A stretch of DNA of 48,523 bases from Oscillospiraceae bacterium (GTDB taxonomy: Bacteria > Bacillota > Clostridia > Oscillospirales > Acutalibacteraceae). The position numbers and the translations under genes are program-made. Shown here in pieces: positions 15,950-24,535 of this stretch. The stretch spans positions 1 to 48,523 of the forward strand of contig SVOV01000016.1 in assembly GCA_015066205.1 (NCBI GenBank), written 5' to 3'. The notes beneath the pieces are model-generated. The model saw nothing but the letters and a program-made list of their open reading frames with translations, was not told the DNA's origin and searched no databases. How positions within the stretch are numbered: the first letter of the stretch is position 1; every line of letters begins with the position of its first letter.

Positions 15950-17334
15950 TCAACCGTCACCTCACAAGTAGATCTGTAATATCCGTCATCGGAGAGCGCA
16001 TAAACAATAACGCTTCCCTTTCCCTTTGCAGTTACAACGCCGTTTTCGTCAACATAGGCTATGCTTTCATCCTCAGAATACCATTTTACAGTCTGCACCG
16101 TTGCCGAAGCGGGTGATATCTTTGTTTCAAGGGTAAAGCTTTCACCCTCACCGAGTTTAACTGTTTTCTTAGACATCTTCATAGATTCAACGGGAACACG
16201 GACAAAAACTGTACAGGAGTCTTCATATACCTTTCCGAGATACTCAAAAGAAGCTGTAATTGTAACCTCGCCTGTTTTCTTCGTTGCATCAATATAGCCC
16301 TCAGCATCGACAGTGGCTATGCTTTCATCGGAAGATGTCCAGCTTATTGTCATAGCAAGAGGATCCTCACAGGTAAGCTCGGCAAGAAGATTATCACTGT
16401 TTTTAGGCTCTATGACCAGTGTTTCCTTATTGAGAGAAAGTGCGGGCCAGCTGAAGCCGTAGCTGTCGGTTTCCGTAATATTAAAGGAAATATTCTTCTT
16501 TCCCAATTTCTCATATTCACCGATAAATGTTACATCAACAGATACTGTCATATCACGGATGTATTTCAATGATGTTATCTCATCTGTAAGTCTGTTGACA
16601 TTATAAGCTATTCTGAAGCCCGTGTATTCAATGTTTCTGCTGTCAATAGTCAGCACGCCGTCAAAAAGTCCCTTTATAAGAGCATCAATTTCCTCTTCGC
16701 TTCTTTTGTCATAGGGCGATGTGTCTCCGGGGGCAGTATAAAGCTCGTCAAGAACGATTTCATATTCGCCGCGGTATTTTTTGTAGTATTCTCTGAGAGA
16801 GCCGCAGGCCTCACAGGAGTCAAGGGGCTCATCGCTTGTTACACCGCAGGAGGGACAGGAATAGTAGATGTAGGAGCAGGTGAATTCTCCTGCAGACATA
16901 GCACCGAACCCGTTATCATTCAGAAGAACCGATATATCTTCTCCGAAATTTACGGAAGATATTTTTTCCTCGCTTTCTTCAGCTCCGGAAATATGGTCTT
17001 CAAAATTCCCGGTTGCAAAAACAAGGGCTTTTCTGAAAGAATCACTGCCGTCAGTTTCAATAGAATCAGTATCAACAGAAAAATAGCAATCGTAGGACAA
17101 CGCGGGATTACTGTTCATAGCCTTGTCTGTTACATATCTTAAATATTCTTCCGCTTCTTGGACAGTTTCGGGAGCGGGGCTGATACCCTCTTTTATGTCA
17201 TTGGGAAGAAATGTTCCTTCCATTGAACGAACTCTGTCAAGTCCTAACCAGAAGCCTCCGATAAAGAAGAAAATCAGAATAGCGGTAACAACTGTTGTAA
17301 GGAGCTTCTGTTTATCAAATTTTTTCTCTTTCAT
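15946..17334 (-). CDS. Membrane-anchored protein with internal zinc ribbon and two BIG2 Ig-like domains
   Basis: 462 residues. A basic start and one membrane segment (about 13-32) anchor it with the bulk outside. A four-cysteine cluster CPSCG ... CEACG lies around 157-178, unusual for an exported protein. Two bacterial Ig-like group 2 repeats form the C-terminal third (about 290-375 and 378-462), with the typical WTSSDESIATVDAEG and WYSEDESIAYVDENG strings. No catalytic motif is seen. It starts 3 bases after the zinc-ribbon membrane protein gene. A surface binding or scaffolding role is possible; function unknown. Confidence 0.8.
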   Translation of the reverse strand: MKEKKFDKQKLLTTVVTAILIFFFIGGFWLGLDRVRSMEGTFLPNDIKEGISPAPETVQEAEEYLRYVTDKAMNSNPALSYDCYFSVDTDSIETDGSDSFRKALVFATGNFEDHISGAEESEEKISSVNFGEDISVLLNDNGFGAMSAGEFTCSYIYYSCPSCGVTSDEPLDSCEACGSLREYYKKYRGEYEIVLDELYTAPGDTSPYDKRSEEEIDALIKGLFDGVLTIDSRNIEYTGFRIAYNVNRLTDEITSLKYIRDMTVSVDVTFIGEYEKLGKKNISFNITETDSYGFSWPALSLNKETLVIEPKNSDNLLAELTCEDPLAMTISWTSSDESIATVDAEGYIDATKKTGEVTITASFEYLGKVYEDSCTVFVRVPVESMKMSKKTVKLGEGESFTLETKISPASATVQTVKWYSEDESIAYVDENGVVTAKGKGSVIVYALSDDGYYRSTCEVTVE

Positions 17335-17337
17335 AGC

Positions 17338-18219
17338 TTACTCCTCCGCCTTTTTATTTTTGACAGCTTCAAAGAATTTTGCTTCTTCCTTGGCTATTTC
17401 TTCGTCGATCTTTTTTGTTGCTTCCGTTACAACAACGGGCTGAGGAAGATCATCGATATTTATTCTTCCTGCCTTGACCTCTTTATATATCCTTACTCTT
17501 TCCTCGACACCCTCGTCATAAACGGGATGAATACCTTTTTTCCAGAGCATAAGATTTACACAGAAAACAACAGCAAACATAACTATTGTTATGATAAGTC
17601 CGAAGCCGTTTTTACCGCTGAGAAGAAAGATATCTTCTGCCTTTGAAACAAAGGAAGAGCACATTATCATTGAAACAACACTCATTACAATTCCCAGTGC
17701 GGCCGTTACTGTTGTAAGCTTCTGCATATTCTTTATGCTTATAAAACCGAGGAAAGAAAAAACAAAGCAGAATACAGCACAAAGAACTGTTACAACATAA
17801 CAGATAAGAGCAGTGACGAGAGCGGAAAAGCCGGCACCGACAAATTCAGAGCCCATCATTTCAAAAAGGAAATTCAGTGAGCCGCCCATAACAAGATTCA
17901 CTATTCCGAGAATACCGAAATCTTCGTTGAGAGAAATAAGAGGAGCCGAAACCGAAAACGCCCCCGAGGGAATAAGAAGCGACAGTAAGGGCAGGAGCAT
18001 AACAATAAGCTTTGCCGTAACCAACTTCGAGCCCGAGAATGAATATCTGAGATTTCTGAGCTTGACCTTAAGCCCTGCCTGAGAAAGCTCTGCCAGCTTT
18101 GCTTCGCGCAGGAAGTTCTCTTCAAAATTATAGAACCTCATATTGACTGAGCACGACGGGCAGAACTGACTTACATCAAAGATACTAAGCTTTTTTCCGC
18201 ATTTAGGACATTTTGCCAT
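17338..18219 (-). CDS. Zinc-ribbon multi-pass membrane protein (paralogue of the one at 23643)
   Basis: About 293 residues. The ATG at 18219 directly follows GGAGG and opens with a zinc ribbon (C4, C7, C20, C23); a longer frame to 18285 lacks a ribosome site. The ribbon is followed by a charged helix (about 30-60), then five or more membrane segments and a basic/acidic tail. It shares the ribbon, a VNMRFYNFEE-like stretch and a LRNLRYSFSG-like stretch with the 265-residue protein at 23643-24440. It is second in the operon led by the histidine phosphatase. Function unknown. Confidence 0.78.
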   Translation of the reverse strand: MAKCPKCGKKLSIFDVSQFCPSCSVNMRFYNFEENFLREAKLAELSQAGLKVKLRNLRYSFSGSKLVTAKLIVMLLPLLSLLIPSGAFSVSAPLISLNEDFGILGIVNLVMGGSLNFLFEMMGSEFVGAGFSALVTALICYVVTVLCAVFCFVFSFLGFISIKNMQKLTTVTAALGIVMSVVSMIMCSSFVSKAEDIFLLSGKNGFGLIITIVMFAVVFCVNLMLWKKGIHPVYDEGVEERVRIYKEVKAGRINIDDLPQPVVVTEATKKIDEEIAKEEAKFFEAVKNKKAEE

Positions 18220-18232
18220 AAATATTTCCTCC

Positions 18233-18862
18233 TTAATTAAGATGACCCGTATAATTTGCAAATGATAGCTTCGGAATACCGTCACTTCTGTAGATAACTC
18301 TCGTCATTGAGCAGTTATCGACCTGCCAGCAAAAGGATTCGGGAAGCCCGATGCCGAGAGCCGCACGGATAAGATATCCGAAATATGAGCCGTGGGTAAC
18401 AACCATAATATGCTCCCCGTCAGATGCATTTTCCGAAAAGAAATCAATACATCTTTTTCCTCTCTGCACTCTGTCGGATACACTTTCATTTCCGAGAAGA
18501 AGCCCGCCGCCCGTGGGAGTAGGCTCGGAAACACAGGGAACAGCCAAAGGATAATCTCTTTCGAGAAGCCTTATATCCGTGCCTGATATTTCTGTATCAT
18601 TCTCCATAAGATCAGGTAGAAGAATTATCTTCTTTGAAAGCTTTTCGGCAGTGGGATAAGCCGTCTGAACTGCTCTTATGAGAGAGCTTGAATAAATGGT
18701 ATCCACCGTATCCGTAACAGAGCTTTCTCCGAGAAGCTGTGCCTGAATCAGTCCCTGCGGACTTAAGGGCGGGTCATTTTTATGAAAATTATCCTCATAC
18801 TGAAGACCGATATTGCCCATTGATTCGGCGTGGCGTACAAAGGAAATCATAAAGTTTTTCAT
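18233..18862 (-). CDS. Histidine phosphatase (phosphoglycerate mutase-like)
   Basis: 209 residues. The catalytic RHAES is at about 10-14, and the second histidine is in VVTHGSYFG. This branch covers phosphoglycerate mutases, sugar phosphatases and others; the acceptor cannot be told. First gene of the run phosphatase, zinc-ribbon protein, BIG2 protein, transporter, GH-A, under the promoter at 18904-18932. In this setting a sugar-phosphate phosphatase is a reasonable guess. Confidence 0.85.
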   Translation of the reverse strand: MKNFMISFVRHAESMGNIGLQYEDNFHKNDPPLSPQGLIQAQLLGESSVTDTVDTIYSSSLIRAVQTAYPTAEKLSKKIILLPDLMENDTEISGTDIRLLERDYPLAVPCVSEPTPTGGGLLLGNESVSDRVQRGKRCIDFFSENASDGEHIMVVTHGSYFGYLIRAALGIGLPESFCWQVDNCSMTRVIYRSDGIPKLSFANYTGHLN

Positions 18863-18903
18863 CAGACACCTCTTTTCGGGAAAATGAAAATATATTTTAA
18901 TAC

Positions 18904-18932
18904 ATCATATCACAATTTCAGAAGCTTCACAA
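18904..18932 (-). promoter_or_regulatory. Candidate sigma-A promoter of the phosphatase-transporter-glycosidase operon
   Basis: On the minus strand TTGTGA (18927-18932), 17-base spacer, TATGAT (18904-18909), about 40 bases upstream of the ATG at 18862. Confidence 0.65.
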
Positions 18933-19005
18933 GTAAAATTAAACAATTTCATTAAAAATTTTTAATATTTTTTTATAATTTTGTGTATAAATCTCAAAAA
19001 ACAAA

Positions 19006-19034
19006 TTGTTTTTTCACGAAAGATATGTTATTTT
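19006..19034 (+). promoter_or_regulatory. Weak candidate promoter of the 727-residue GH-like gene
   Basis: TTGTTT (19006-19011), 17-base spacer, TATTTT (19029-19034). The -10 lies inside the inverted repeat at 19023-19051. Both boxes are imperfect. Confidence 0.35.
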
Positions 19035-19051
19035 GAAATAAAGTAACATAT
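19023..19051. repeat. Inverted repeat overlapping the promoter of the GH-like gene
   Basis: ATATGTTA (19023-19030) and TAACATAT (19044-19051) are exact inverted copies. An inner palindrome TTATTT-tg-AAATAA lies at 19028-19041. It sits over the likely -10 and start site and 15 bases before the ATG, the place expected for a repressor operator. Confidence 0.5.
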
Positions 19052-19065
19052 AACAGGGGGATATT

Positions 19066-21249
19066 ATGGCTTATATAAGGGAAAAAGAAGAGGAACGCAC
19101 AGGCTATCAGTCAGGCAGTCCTCTCACAGACAGCATTGATAACAACTGCGATTTTGTTATGGTATATCGTCTTGATGCAACTATGCTTCAGAGAATAAAG
19201 CAGCATAAGGATGCGGGATACATTGTCCATCTTATGACAGGTATTGCCTGGGGACATTATAAGGATTATCTTTACGGAGAATATGACGGTATAAACCATT
19301 GGGATGAGGCACAGCAAGACCGTTTCGGAAACCTCATAGTACACGGCAAGGATGTTCCCTATATGGTTCCAACCGTTGCTTTTTCCGATTATCTTACCGA
19401 AAAGCTCAAGGCTGCAGTTGATGCAGGAGTAGAAGCCATTCATGTTGAAGAACCTGAATTCTGGGACAGAGGCGGTTATTCCCCTGCTTTCAGGCGTGAA
19501 TATGAGCTTTATTACAGAGAGTGCTGGCAAGCACCTCACGAAAGCGTTGATGCAAAATACAAATGCGGAAAGCTCAAGGCATATTTATATACGAGGACCA
19601 TTGACAGAGTATCCTCCGCTCTTAAAGAATATGCAAAGGTAAAATATAACCGATATCTCCGCTTTTATGTGCCCACACATTCACTTATAAACTATACGCA
19701 GTGGAAAATCGTAAGCCCCGAGGGAAGACTGTCCGATATTCCCGGAGTAGATGGCTGTATCGCTCAGGTATGGACCGGCACATCAAGAGAGAAAAACTGG
19801 TTTAACGGACAGTTCAGGGAAAGAACCTTTGAAACTGCTTACCTTGAATACGGCGTTATGCAGGAGCTTACAAAGGGCACGGGCAGGCATATGTGGTTTC
19901 TCCACGATCCTATTGAGGACAACCCGATATTTGACTGGACTGATTACAGAAAGAATTATCTTTGTACGGTTGCGGCTTCTCTTCTTCATCCGAAAGTTAA
20001 CACCTACGAGATATGCCCTTGGCCAAACCGCGTTTTTGAAGAAAAATATCCGAAGAATTCTCCCGCGGGAGAGCCTATTCCCGAGGAATATGAAACGCTC
20101 CTCAACAATATGTTCCAGACCCTCGGAACTCTTGAAAGCTCAAAAGAAGCTGATTTCAGAGTAGGAATTTTAGTCGGTGACTGTGAGCTTTATCAGAGAG
20201 AATATCCGGACAGTCTGTTTTCAGAAGCCGCAAAAGAAGTTGTAGGAACTGTATTAAGTGATGAAGAGGAGCTTCTTGAACGATTCAGAAATGAGCTTTT
20301 CACCGGAAATGCCCGTAATGATGAGCTTATGCTGAAATTTATGTCCTCAAACGCCTTTCCTGCCTTTTTCGGCATTGCACTGCCTCTTCTAAAATACGGT
20401 ATTCCCGTTCGTCCCGTGCTTCTTGACAATGTGAGAAGATATGTCGGCTACCTTGACGATTATGATATGCTTCTTATGAGCTATGAATATATGAAGCCTG
20501 ATTATCCTGATATAAATAATTCAATAGCCTCCTGGGTACGAGAGGGCGGACAGCTTATTTATATCGGCGACGGAAGCGATCCTTTTAACAGCATCAGCTC
20601 ATGGTGGACAGGGAAATTCAGGAATCCCGCAGAGCATCTTTTTTCAATGCTCGGAATTCCCGCTGACGAAAACAGAGCAGTTTACACCTGCGGAAGAGGC
20701 ACAGCCTCGGTATGGAAAATCAATCCCGCAACTATCTGCTTCAACAAAGAAAATGCAGACTCTCTTCGTGAGCTTTTCCTTGAAACAGCAATGAGAAAGG
20801 GGGTAAAGCCCGCATTTTCCAATCACCTTATCATCGAAAGAGGTCCTTATACCGTTGCTGCCGTTATGGATGAGAGCATAAATGACGAGCCTCTTGTAAT
20901 AACGGGTCTTTTCTGCGATATGTTCTCCCCTTATTTTGAGGTGATAACAGAAAAAACTCTTTTCCCGAATGACAAAGCTATGCTTTTTGATCTGTCAAAA
21001 TCAAAAAGCTACGAGATAATCGGAACCTCGGTAAGAATCAATTCGCTTGTTGCATATGAAAACAAGGTACAGATCTTTACAGGCGGTGCAAAAATGAGAA
21101 CTGCCAACATAAGGATAAAGCTCCCCTTTATACCTGAAAGTGCAACTGTTGATAACGAAAAGGTGAAGCTGTCCTTTGATGAAATAAGCTCCACTGCTCT
21201 CATATCTTTCCCGAATATCACGGGAGAAAGAGAAATAATTATTCAATAA
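19066..21249 (+). CDS. Putative glycosidase, GH42-like architecture, family not recognised
   Basis: 727 residues, no signal peptide. The first half reads as a (beta/alpha)8 barrel: HVEEPEFW (126-133) offers an acid/base glutamate at 128-131, and the glutamate in TYEICPW (E315) is a candidate nucleophile. This spacing resembles the E141/E312 pair I recall for GH42. A segment DDYDMLLMSYEY ... WVREGGQLIYIGDG (about 465-508) resembles the GATase-like trimerisation domain of GH42, followed by a beta-rich C-terminus. The ATG follows GGGGG. Monocistronic, with possible operator at 19023-19051 and a terminator at 21251-21295. I could not match it to a named family, and the substrate is unknown. Confidence 0.65.
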   Translation: MAYIREKEEERTGYQSGSPLTDSIDNNCDFVMVYRLDATMLQRIKQHKDAGYIVHLMTGIAWGHYKDYLYGEYDGINHWDEAQQDRFGNLIVHGKDVPYMVPTVAFSDYLTEKLKAAVDAGVEAIHVEEPEFWDRGGYSPAFRREYELYYRECWQAPHESVDAKYKCGKLKAYLYTRTIDRVSSALKEYAKVKYNRYLRFYVPTHSLINYTQWKIVSPEGRLSDIPGVDGCIAQVWTGTSREKNWFNGQFRERTFETAYLEYGVMQELTKGTGRHMWFLHDPIEDNPIFDWTDYRKNYLCTVAASLLHPKVNTYEICPWPNRVFEEKYPKNSPAGEPIPEEYETLLNNMFQTLGTLESSKEADFRVGILVGDCELYQREYPDSLFSEAAKEVVGTVLSDEEELLERFRNELFTGNARNDELMLKFMSSNAFPAFFGIALPLLKYGIPVRPVLLDNVRRYVGYLDDYDMLLMSYEYMKPDYPDINNSIASWVREGGQLIYIGDGSDPFNSISSWWTGKFRNPAEHLFSMLGIPADENRAVYTCGRGTASVWKINPATICFNKENADSLRELFLETAMRKGVKPAFSNHLIIERGPYTVAAVMDESINDEPLVITGLFCDMFSPYFEVITEKTLFPNDKAMLFDLSKSKSYEIIGTSVRINSLVAYENKVQIFTGGAKMRTANIRIKLPFIPESATVDNEKVKLSFDEISSTALISFPNITGEREIIIQ

Positions 21250-21250
21250 A

Positions 21251-21295
21251 AAAATCAGCCGTCACAAATTCTGATGTGTCGGCTGATTTTATTAA
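21251..21295 (+). terminator. Rho-independent terminator after the GH-like gene
   Basis: AAAATCAGCCG pairs with CGGCTGATTTT, with further pairing of ACA/TGT inside the loop. An A-run precedes it, so it may also act for the convergent GH36 gene. Confidence 0.8.
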
Positions 21296-21386
21296 TATTA
21301 AGGAAATTTCACAAGTCTGCGAATGATATCTGTCCTGATTGGGAAACAGGGAGGTTGATAAATCATAAGATTATTTCTTATGCCGT

Positions 21387-23567
21387 TTATTTTACCTCTT
21401 CAAAATGGATAGCATAGCTTTCGCCGTCGCCTGTGGGATAATGATACATTGAAAGACCTGCATTCATAAGCAGTGCGCCGGAATAGATCTCTCCGTCAGT
21501 GTCGCTCTTATAAAGCTTATCGGGGTCAAGTCCTCTGAGTCTTATGAAGAAGTTTCTCGGCTCCATAAAGAACTTATTTACAACAGTGAGCATTGCTTCG
21601 GACTTATCCTCGCTTACAAATTCCCAGGCTACTCTGTAAGGATCGTCCCATGGATTAATAAGGCGGTAAAGGTCGCCGTAATGGATAAGGTCATAGTATT
21701 TATGGTAGTCGGCGATCTGAGTTTTGATCTCTTCTCTTGCCTCTTCGCTTATCTTTGCGGGATCAAGCTCATAGCCGAAGCTTCCCCACATTGCAACATT
21801 TCTCTTTGTTTCATAGCCTGAACGGCGGGATGCGGAAACATGGGCACCCTGAACGGAAGCGGGATAGCAAAGAGATGAGCCGAACTGAATATCCACACGG
21901 GAAAGAGCATCCGTATTGTCGGAGCACCATATCTGAGGAGAGAAATACATCATACCGGGGTCATATCTTCCGCCGCCGCCTGAGCAGTTTTCAAGAAGAA
22001 GATGGGGATATGCTTCAAGAAGTCTTCCCATAAGCTCATATGTACCGAGAATAAAGCGGTGGAAAAATTCCTTCTGTCTTTCGGGAGGAAGAATTGCAGA
22101 GCCTGCCTCTGTGATATTGCGGTTAAAGTCCCATTTCACATAATCGATATCGTTATTTCCGAGAACCTCACTCATTTTATTGAAGAGATAATCTCTTACA
22201 TCCTGTCTTGTCATATCCATTACATACTGATTTCTGCCGATGCTGCTTTCGCGGGCAGGCACATGGATATGCCAATCGGGATGGGCTCTGAAAAGCTCCG
22301 AATCGGGAGAAATCATTTCAGGCTCATACCAGATTCCGAATTTAAGTCCGAGTCCCTTGATTCTTGAAATAAGACTTCCGATACCGCCTCTGAGCTTATT
22401 TTCATTTACCTCCCAGTCACCGAGAGCACAGGTATCGTCATTTCTCTTTCCGAACCAGCCGTCATCCATTACAAGCATTTCTATGCCTGTTTCCTTTGCC
22501 CATTTTGCGATATTGAAGAGCTTTTCATCATCGAAATCAAAATATGTACCTTCCCAGTTATTTATGAGAAGAGGTCTTTTTGCCTTTTTCCAAGGGCCTC
22601 TGACAAGGTTGTTATTATAAAGCTTATGGAAAGTACGGCTCATTCCGCCAAGGCCCTCTGCCGAATATACAAGAACAGCCTCGGGAGAATAGAATTCCTC
22701 GCCTGGTTCAAGAAGCCATCCGAAATCTGAGGGGTCTATACCCATCATAACACGGGATGAATTATTGAAATCCACCTCAATTTCACAAAGATGGTTACAG
22801 GAATAAACAAGGTTGAAGCCGTAAGCATCGCCGTGCTCCTCTGTAGCACCGTGGCGAAGAAGTGCCATAAAGGGATTCTGCTGTGCAGAGGATGAGCCTC
22901 TTCTTGAGCCTATTCCCTGTCTTCCGTGAGAAAGTGCTCTCTTCTCAAAGTTTCTTTCGTTATTGTGTCTTCCGTAAAGAGTTATAAGGTCAAAATCCTT
23001 GCCGTTCATATCAAGGTTGAAGCTCATTACCTTTTCGATATTAAACGCCTTATCGGATGTATTTCTTATAATAACGCTTCTTGTGAGAGCTGAATATTTT
23101 TCAAATACTGTATAAAGCAGAACAGCTTCCGCACCTGTTACCGAATCTCTTGTTGTGATCTCAAGAGTTTCACATTCGCCCTCTTCATTCTCATAAAGAG
23201 CGGGAAGACCTTTAAGAGCGGGCTTTCCCTTATAAATCTTATGAGATACATATCTCATATCGGTTGAGGCATTTCCGTCTGCATTTCTTATCTGCAGAGA
23301 GGAAATTCTCATATCGCCGCAGCCGTTACAGCCGATCTCAAGGGGAAACACATCGGCTGAAAATTCGGAATTGTTCATTCTTGCATTTGAAGCGGAGAAT
23401 GAAGCATACATTCTTCTGTTATAAAATGCAGGAAAATTATAATCGGGCACCTTTGCGCCGTAATAATAATGCACAAGATAATTTTCCTTGTAGATTCCGA
23501 AAACATAGCTTGAAGCAAGAGTATCAAGCTTAAAGATCTTTTTTTCACTGTCAAATAAAATGGCCAT
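21387..23567 (-). CDS. Alpha-galactosidase, family GH36
   Basis: Removes alpha-1,6-galactose from raffinose-type sugars, galactomannan or melibiose. The 726 residues equal the usual tetrameric bacterial GH36 length, with an N-terminal beta-supersandwich, a catalytic barrel and a C-terminal sheet domain. The signature is complete: MDDGWFGKRNDD near 365, KWDFNR with the nucleophile aspartate at about 479, and CSDNTD with the acid/base aspartate at about 550. No signal peptide, so cytoplasmic. ATG behind GGAGG. It follows the second zinc-ribbon gene, separated by a hairpin and with no room for a promoter. Confidence 0.95.
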   Translation of the reverse strand: MAILFDSEKKIFKLDTLASSYVFGIYKENYLVHYYYGAKVPDYNFPAFYNRRMYASFSASNARMNNSEFSADVFPLEIGCNGCGDMRISSLQIRNADGNASTDMRYVSHKIYKGKPALKGLPALYENEEGECETLEITTRDSVTGAEAVLLYTVFEKYSALTRSVIIRNTSDKAFNIEKVMSFNLDMNGKDFDLITLYGRHNNERNFEKRALSHGRQGIGSRRGSSSAQQNPFMALLRHGATEEHGDAYGFNLVYSCNHLCEIEVDFNNSSRVMMGIDPSDFGWLLEPGEEFYSPEAVLVYSAEGLGGMSRTFHKLYNNNLVRGPWKKAKRPLLINNWEGTYFDFDDEKLFNIAKWAKETGIEMLVMDDGWFGKRNDDTCALGDWEVNENKLRGGIGSLISRIKGLGLKFGIWYEPEMISPDSELFRAHPDWHIHVPARESSIGRNQYVMDMTRQDVRDYLFNKMSEVLGNNDIDYVKWDFNRNITEAGSAILPPERQKEFFHRFILGTYELMGRLLEAYPHLLLENCSGGGGRYDPGMMYFSPQIWCSDNTDALSRVDIQFGSSLCYPASVQGAHVSASRRSGYETKRNVAMWGSFGYELDPAKISEEAREEIKTQIADYHKYYDLIHYGDLYRLINPWDDPYRVAWEFVSEDKSEAMLTVVNKFFMEPRNFFIRLRGLDPDKLYKSDTDGEIYSGALLMNAGLSMYHYPTGDGESYAIHFEEVK

Positions 23568-23584
23568 AATTAACCTCCGTATAT

Positions 23585-23632
23585 TAAAAAAATACCGCCA
23601 TCCTTGAAAGAATTCGGGATGACGGTTTTTTC
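23585..23632 (-). terminator. Hairpin between the zinc-ribbon gene and the GH36 gene
   Basis: ACCGCCATCC and GGGATGACGGT are complementary with minor mismatch across a loop containing GAATTC. On the minus strand a run of T follows. The next start codon is 17 bases downstream, so it must be partly read through. Confidence 0.75.
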
Positions 23633-23642
23633 TTATGAAAAA

Positions 23643-24440
23643 TTATGCATTTGCTTCCTTTTCGGCAAGCTTTGCAAGAGTTGAGGGTCTTTCATTGTAA
23701 GGAAGAAGGAATTCCGAAACATCCTTATATTTAACCTGAATGTTCTTTTTCTTATAAATAACATTTACAGCAATAATAACTGCAAAGAGAAGCACTGCAA
23801 CGATATATGCTGCGGGATTCACCGTACCTGTGAAGATTCCGGGAAGAGCTTCAGTAAGGTTATTTATCATAAGATTATAGGAAACAAAGGATACGGTAGC
23901 AAGAACGATACCGATTACGGGAATTGTAATATTTCTTACGATACCCTTGGGAGCTGCAGAGAGAGTAAGGAGGAAGAATCCTACGAGAGTAAGCACAACC
24001 ATAAGAACGAGGGAAACGAGGGACACAGCCCAGAAGATCATTCCCGTGCCAACTAAATCTGAGCCTAAAGCTTTGAGAATAAGATCAACATCAAAGCCGT
24101 TGTCTATAATAAAGGTGATTATAGAAACGAGGTTAACGGATGCGTTTCTTTCAAGATAGGGAAGAACATAATTAACGGTTCCCATAGGCAGAAGGGTTGC
24201 AACGATGGGTAAAAGACCGAGAACGATTCTTACTATTGAAAGAGGATGACCGATAAGAGAGAACTTGAGTCTGTCATATTTGGGCTGACTCTTTGCGTGC
24301 TGATATTCAGCCCTGTCTGCCTCTTCACGGAGTCTGTCTTCAATACCGTAATACATAACATTAACGCCGCATTTGGGACATTCGGGACGCCAATCTGTTA
24401 ATTTGAGTTTATAATTACATTTAGGACAATATTCTGCCAT
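23643..24440 (-). CDS. Zinc-ribbon multi-pass membrane protein (paralogue of the one at 17338)
   Basis: 265 residues. N-terminal zinc ribbon with C5, C8, C21 and C24, a charged linker, then about five membrane segments. It matches the protein at 17338-18219 in ribbon spacing (13 versus 12 residues between pairs), in the VNV-YYG-E-LREEADRAE linker and in the following LKFSLIGH segment, so the two are paralogues. Promoter at 24477-24505. Located directly ahead of the GH36 gene; its counterpart lies ahead of the transporter and GH-A genes. Function unknown; not a recognised transporter. Confidence 0.78.
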   Translation of the reverse strand: MAEYCPKCNYKLKLTDWRPECPKCGVNVMYYGIEDRLREEADRAEYQHAKSQPKYDRLKFSLIGHPLSIVRIVLGLLPIVATLLPMGTVNYVLPYLERNASVNLVSIITFIIDNGFDVDLILKALGSDLVGTGMIFWAVSLVSLVLMVVLTLVGFFLLTLSAAPKGIVRNITIPVIGIVLATVSFVSYNLMINNLTEALPGIFTGTVNPAAYIVAVLLFAVIIAVNVIYKKKNIQVKYKDVSEFLLPYNERPSTLAKLAEKEANA

Positions 24441-24476
24441 AATCTCACCAAACCTTATATTTTTTATACTTAATTA

Positions 24477-24505
24477 ATTCTATCACAAATTTATTCGCAT
24501 TACAA
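24477..24505 (-). promoter_or_regulatory. Candidate sigma-A promoter of the zinc-ribbon/GH36 unit
   Basis: On the minus strand TTGTAA (24500-24505), 17-base spacer, TAGAAT (24477-24482). It lies in the gap after rhaD. Confidence 0.6.
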
Positions 24506-24525
24506 GAAATAAATAATATTTGTGA
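24483..24525. repeat. Inverted repeat between rhaD and the zinc-ribbon gene
   Basis: TCACAAAT (24483-24490) and ATTTGTGA (24518-24525) are exact inverted copies that enclose the -35 box. It could be an operator or a weak terminator of rhaD. Confidence 0.4.
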
Positions 24526-24535
24526 AAAATGCAGA

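Noticed and set aside
21296..21386. Short gap with a CATAAGA/TCTTATG stem-loop at 21364-21382
   Set aside because: No T-run follows on either strand and no gene or promoter is seen.
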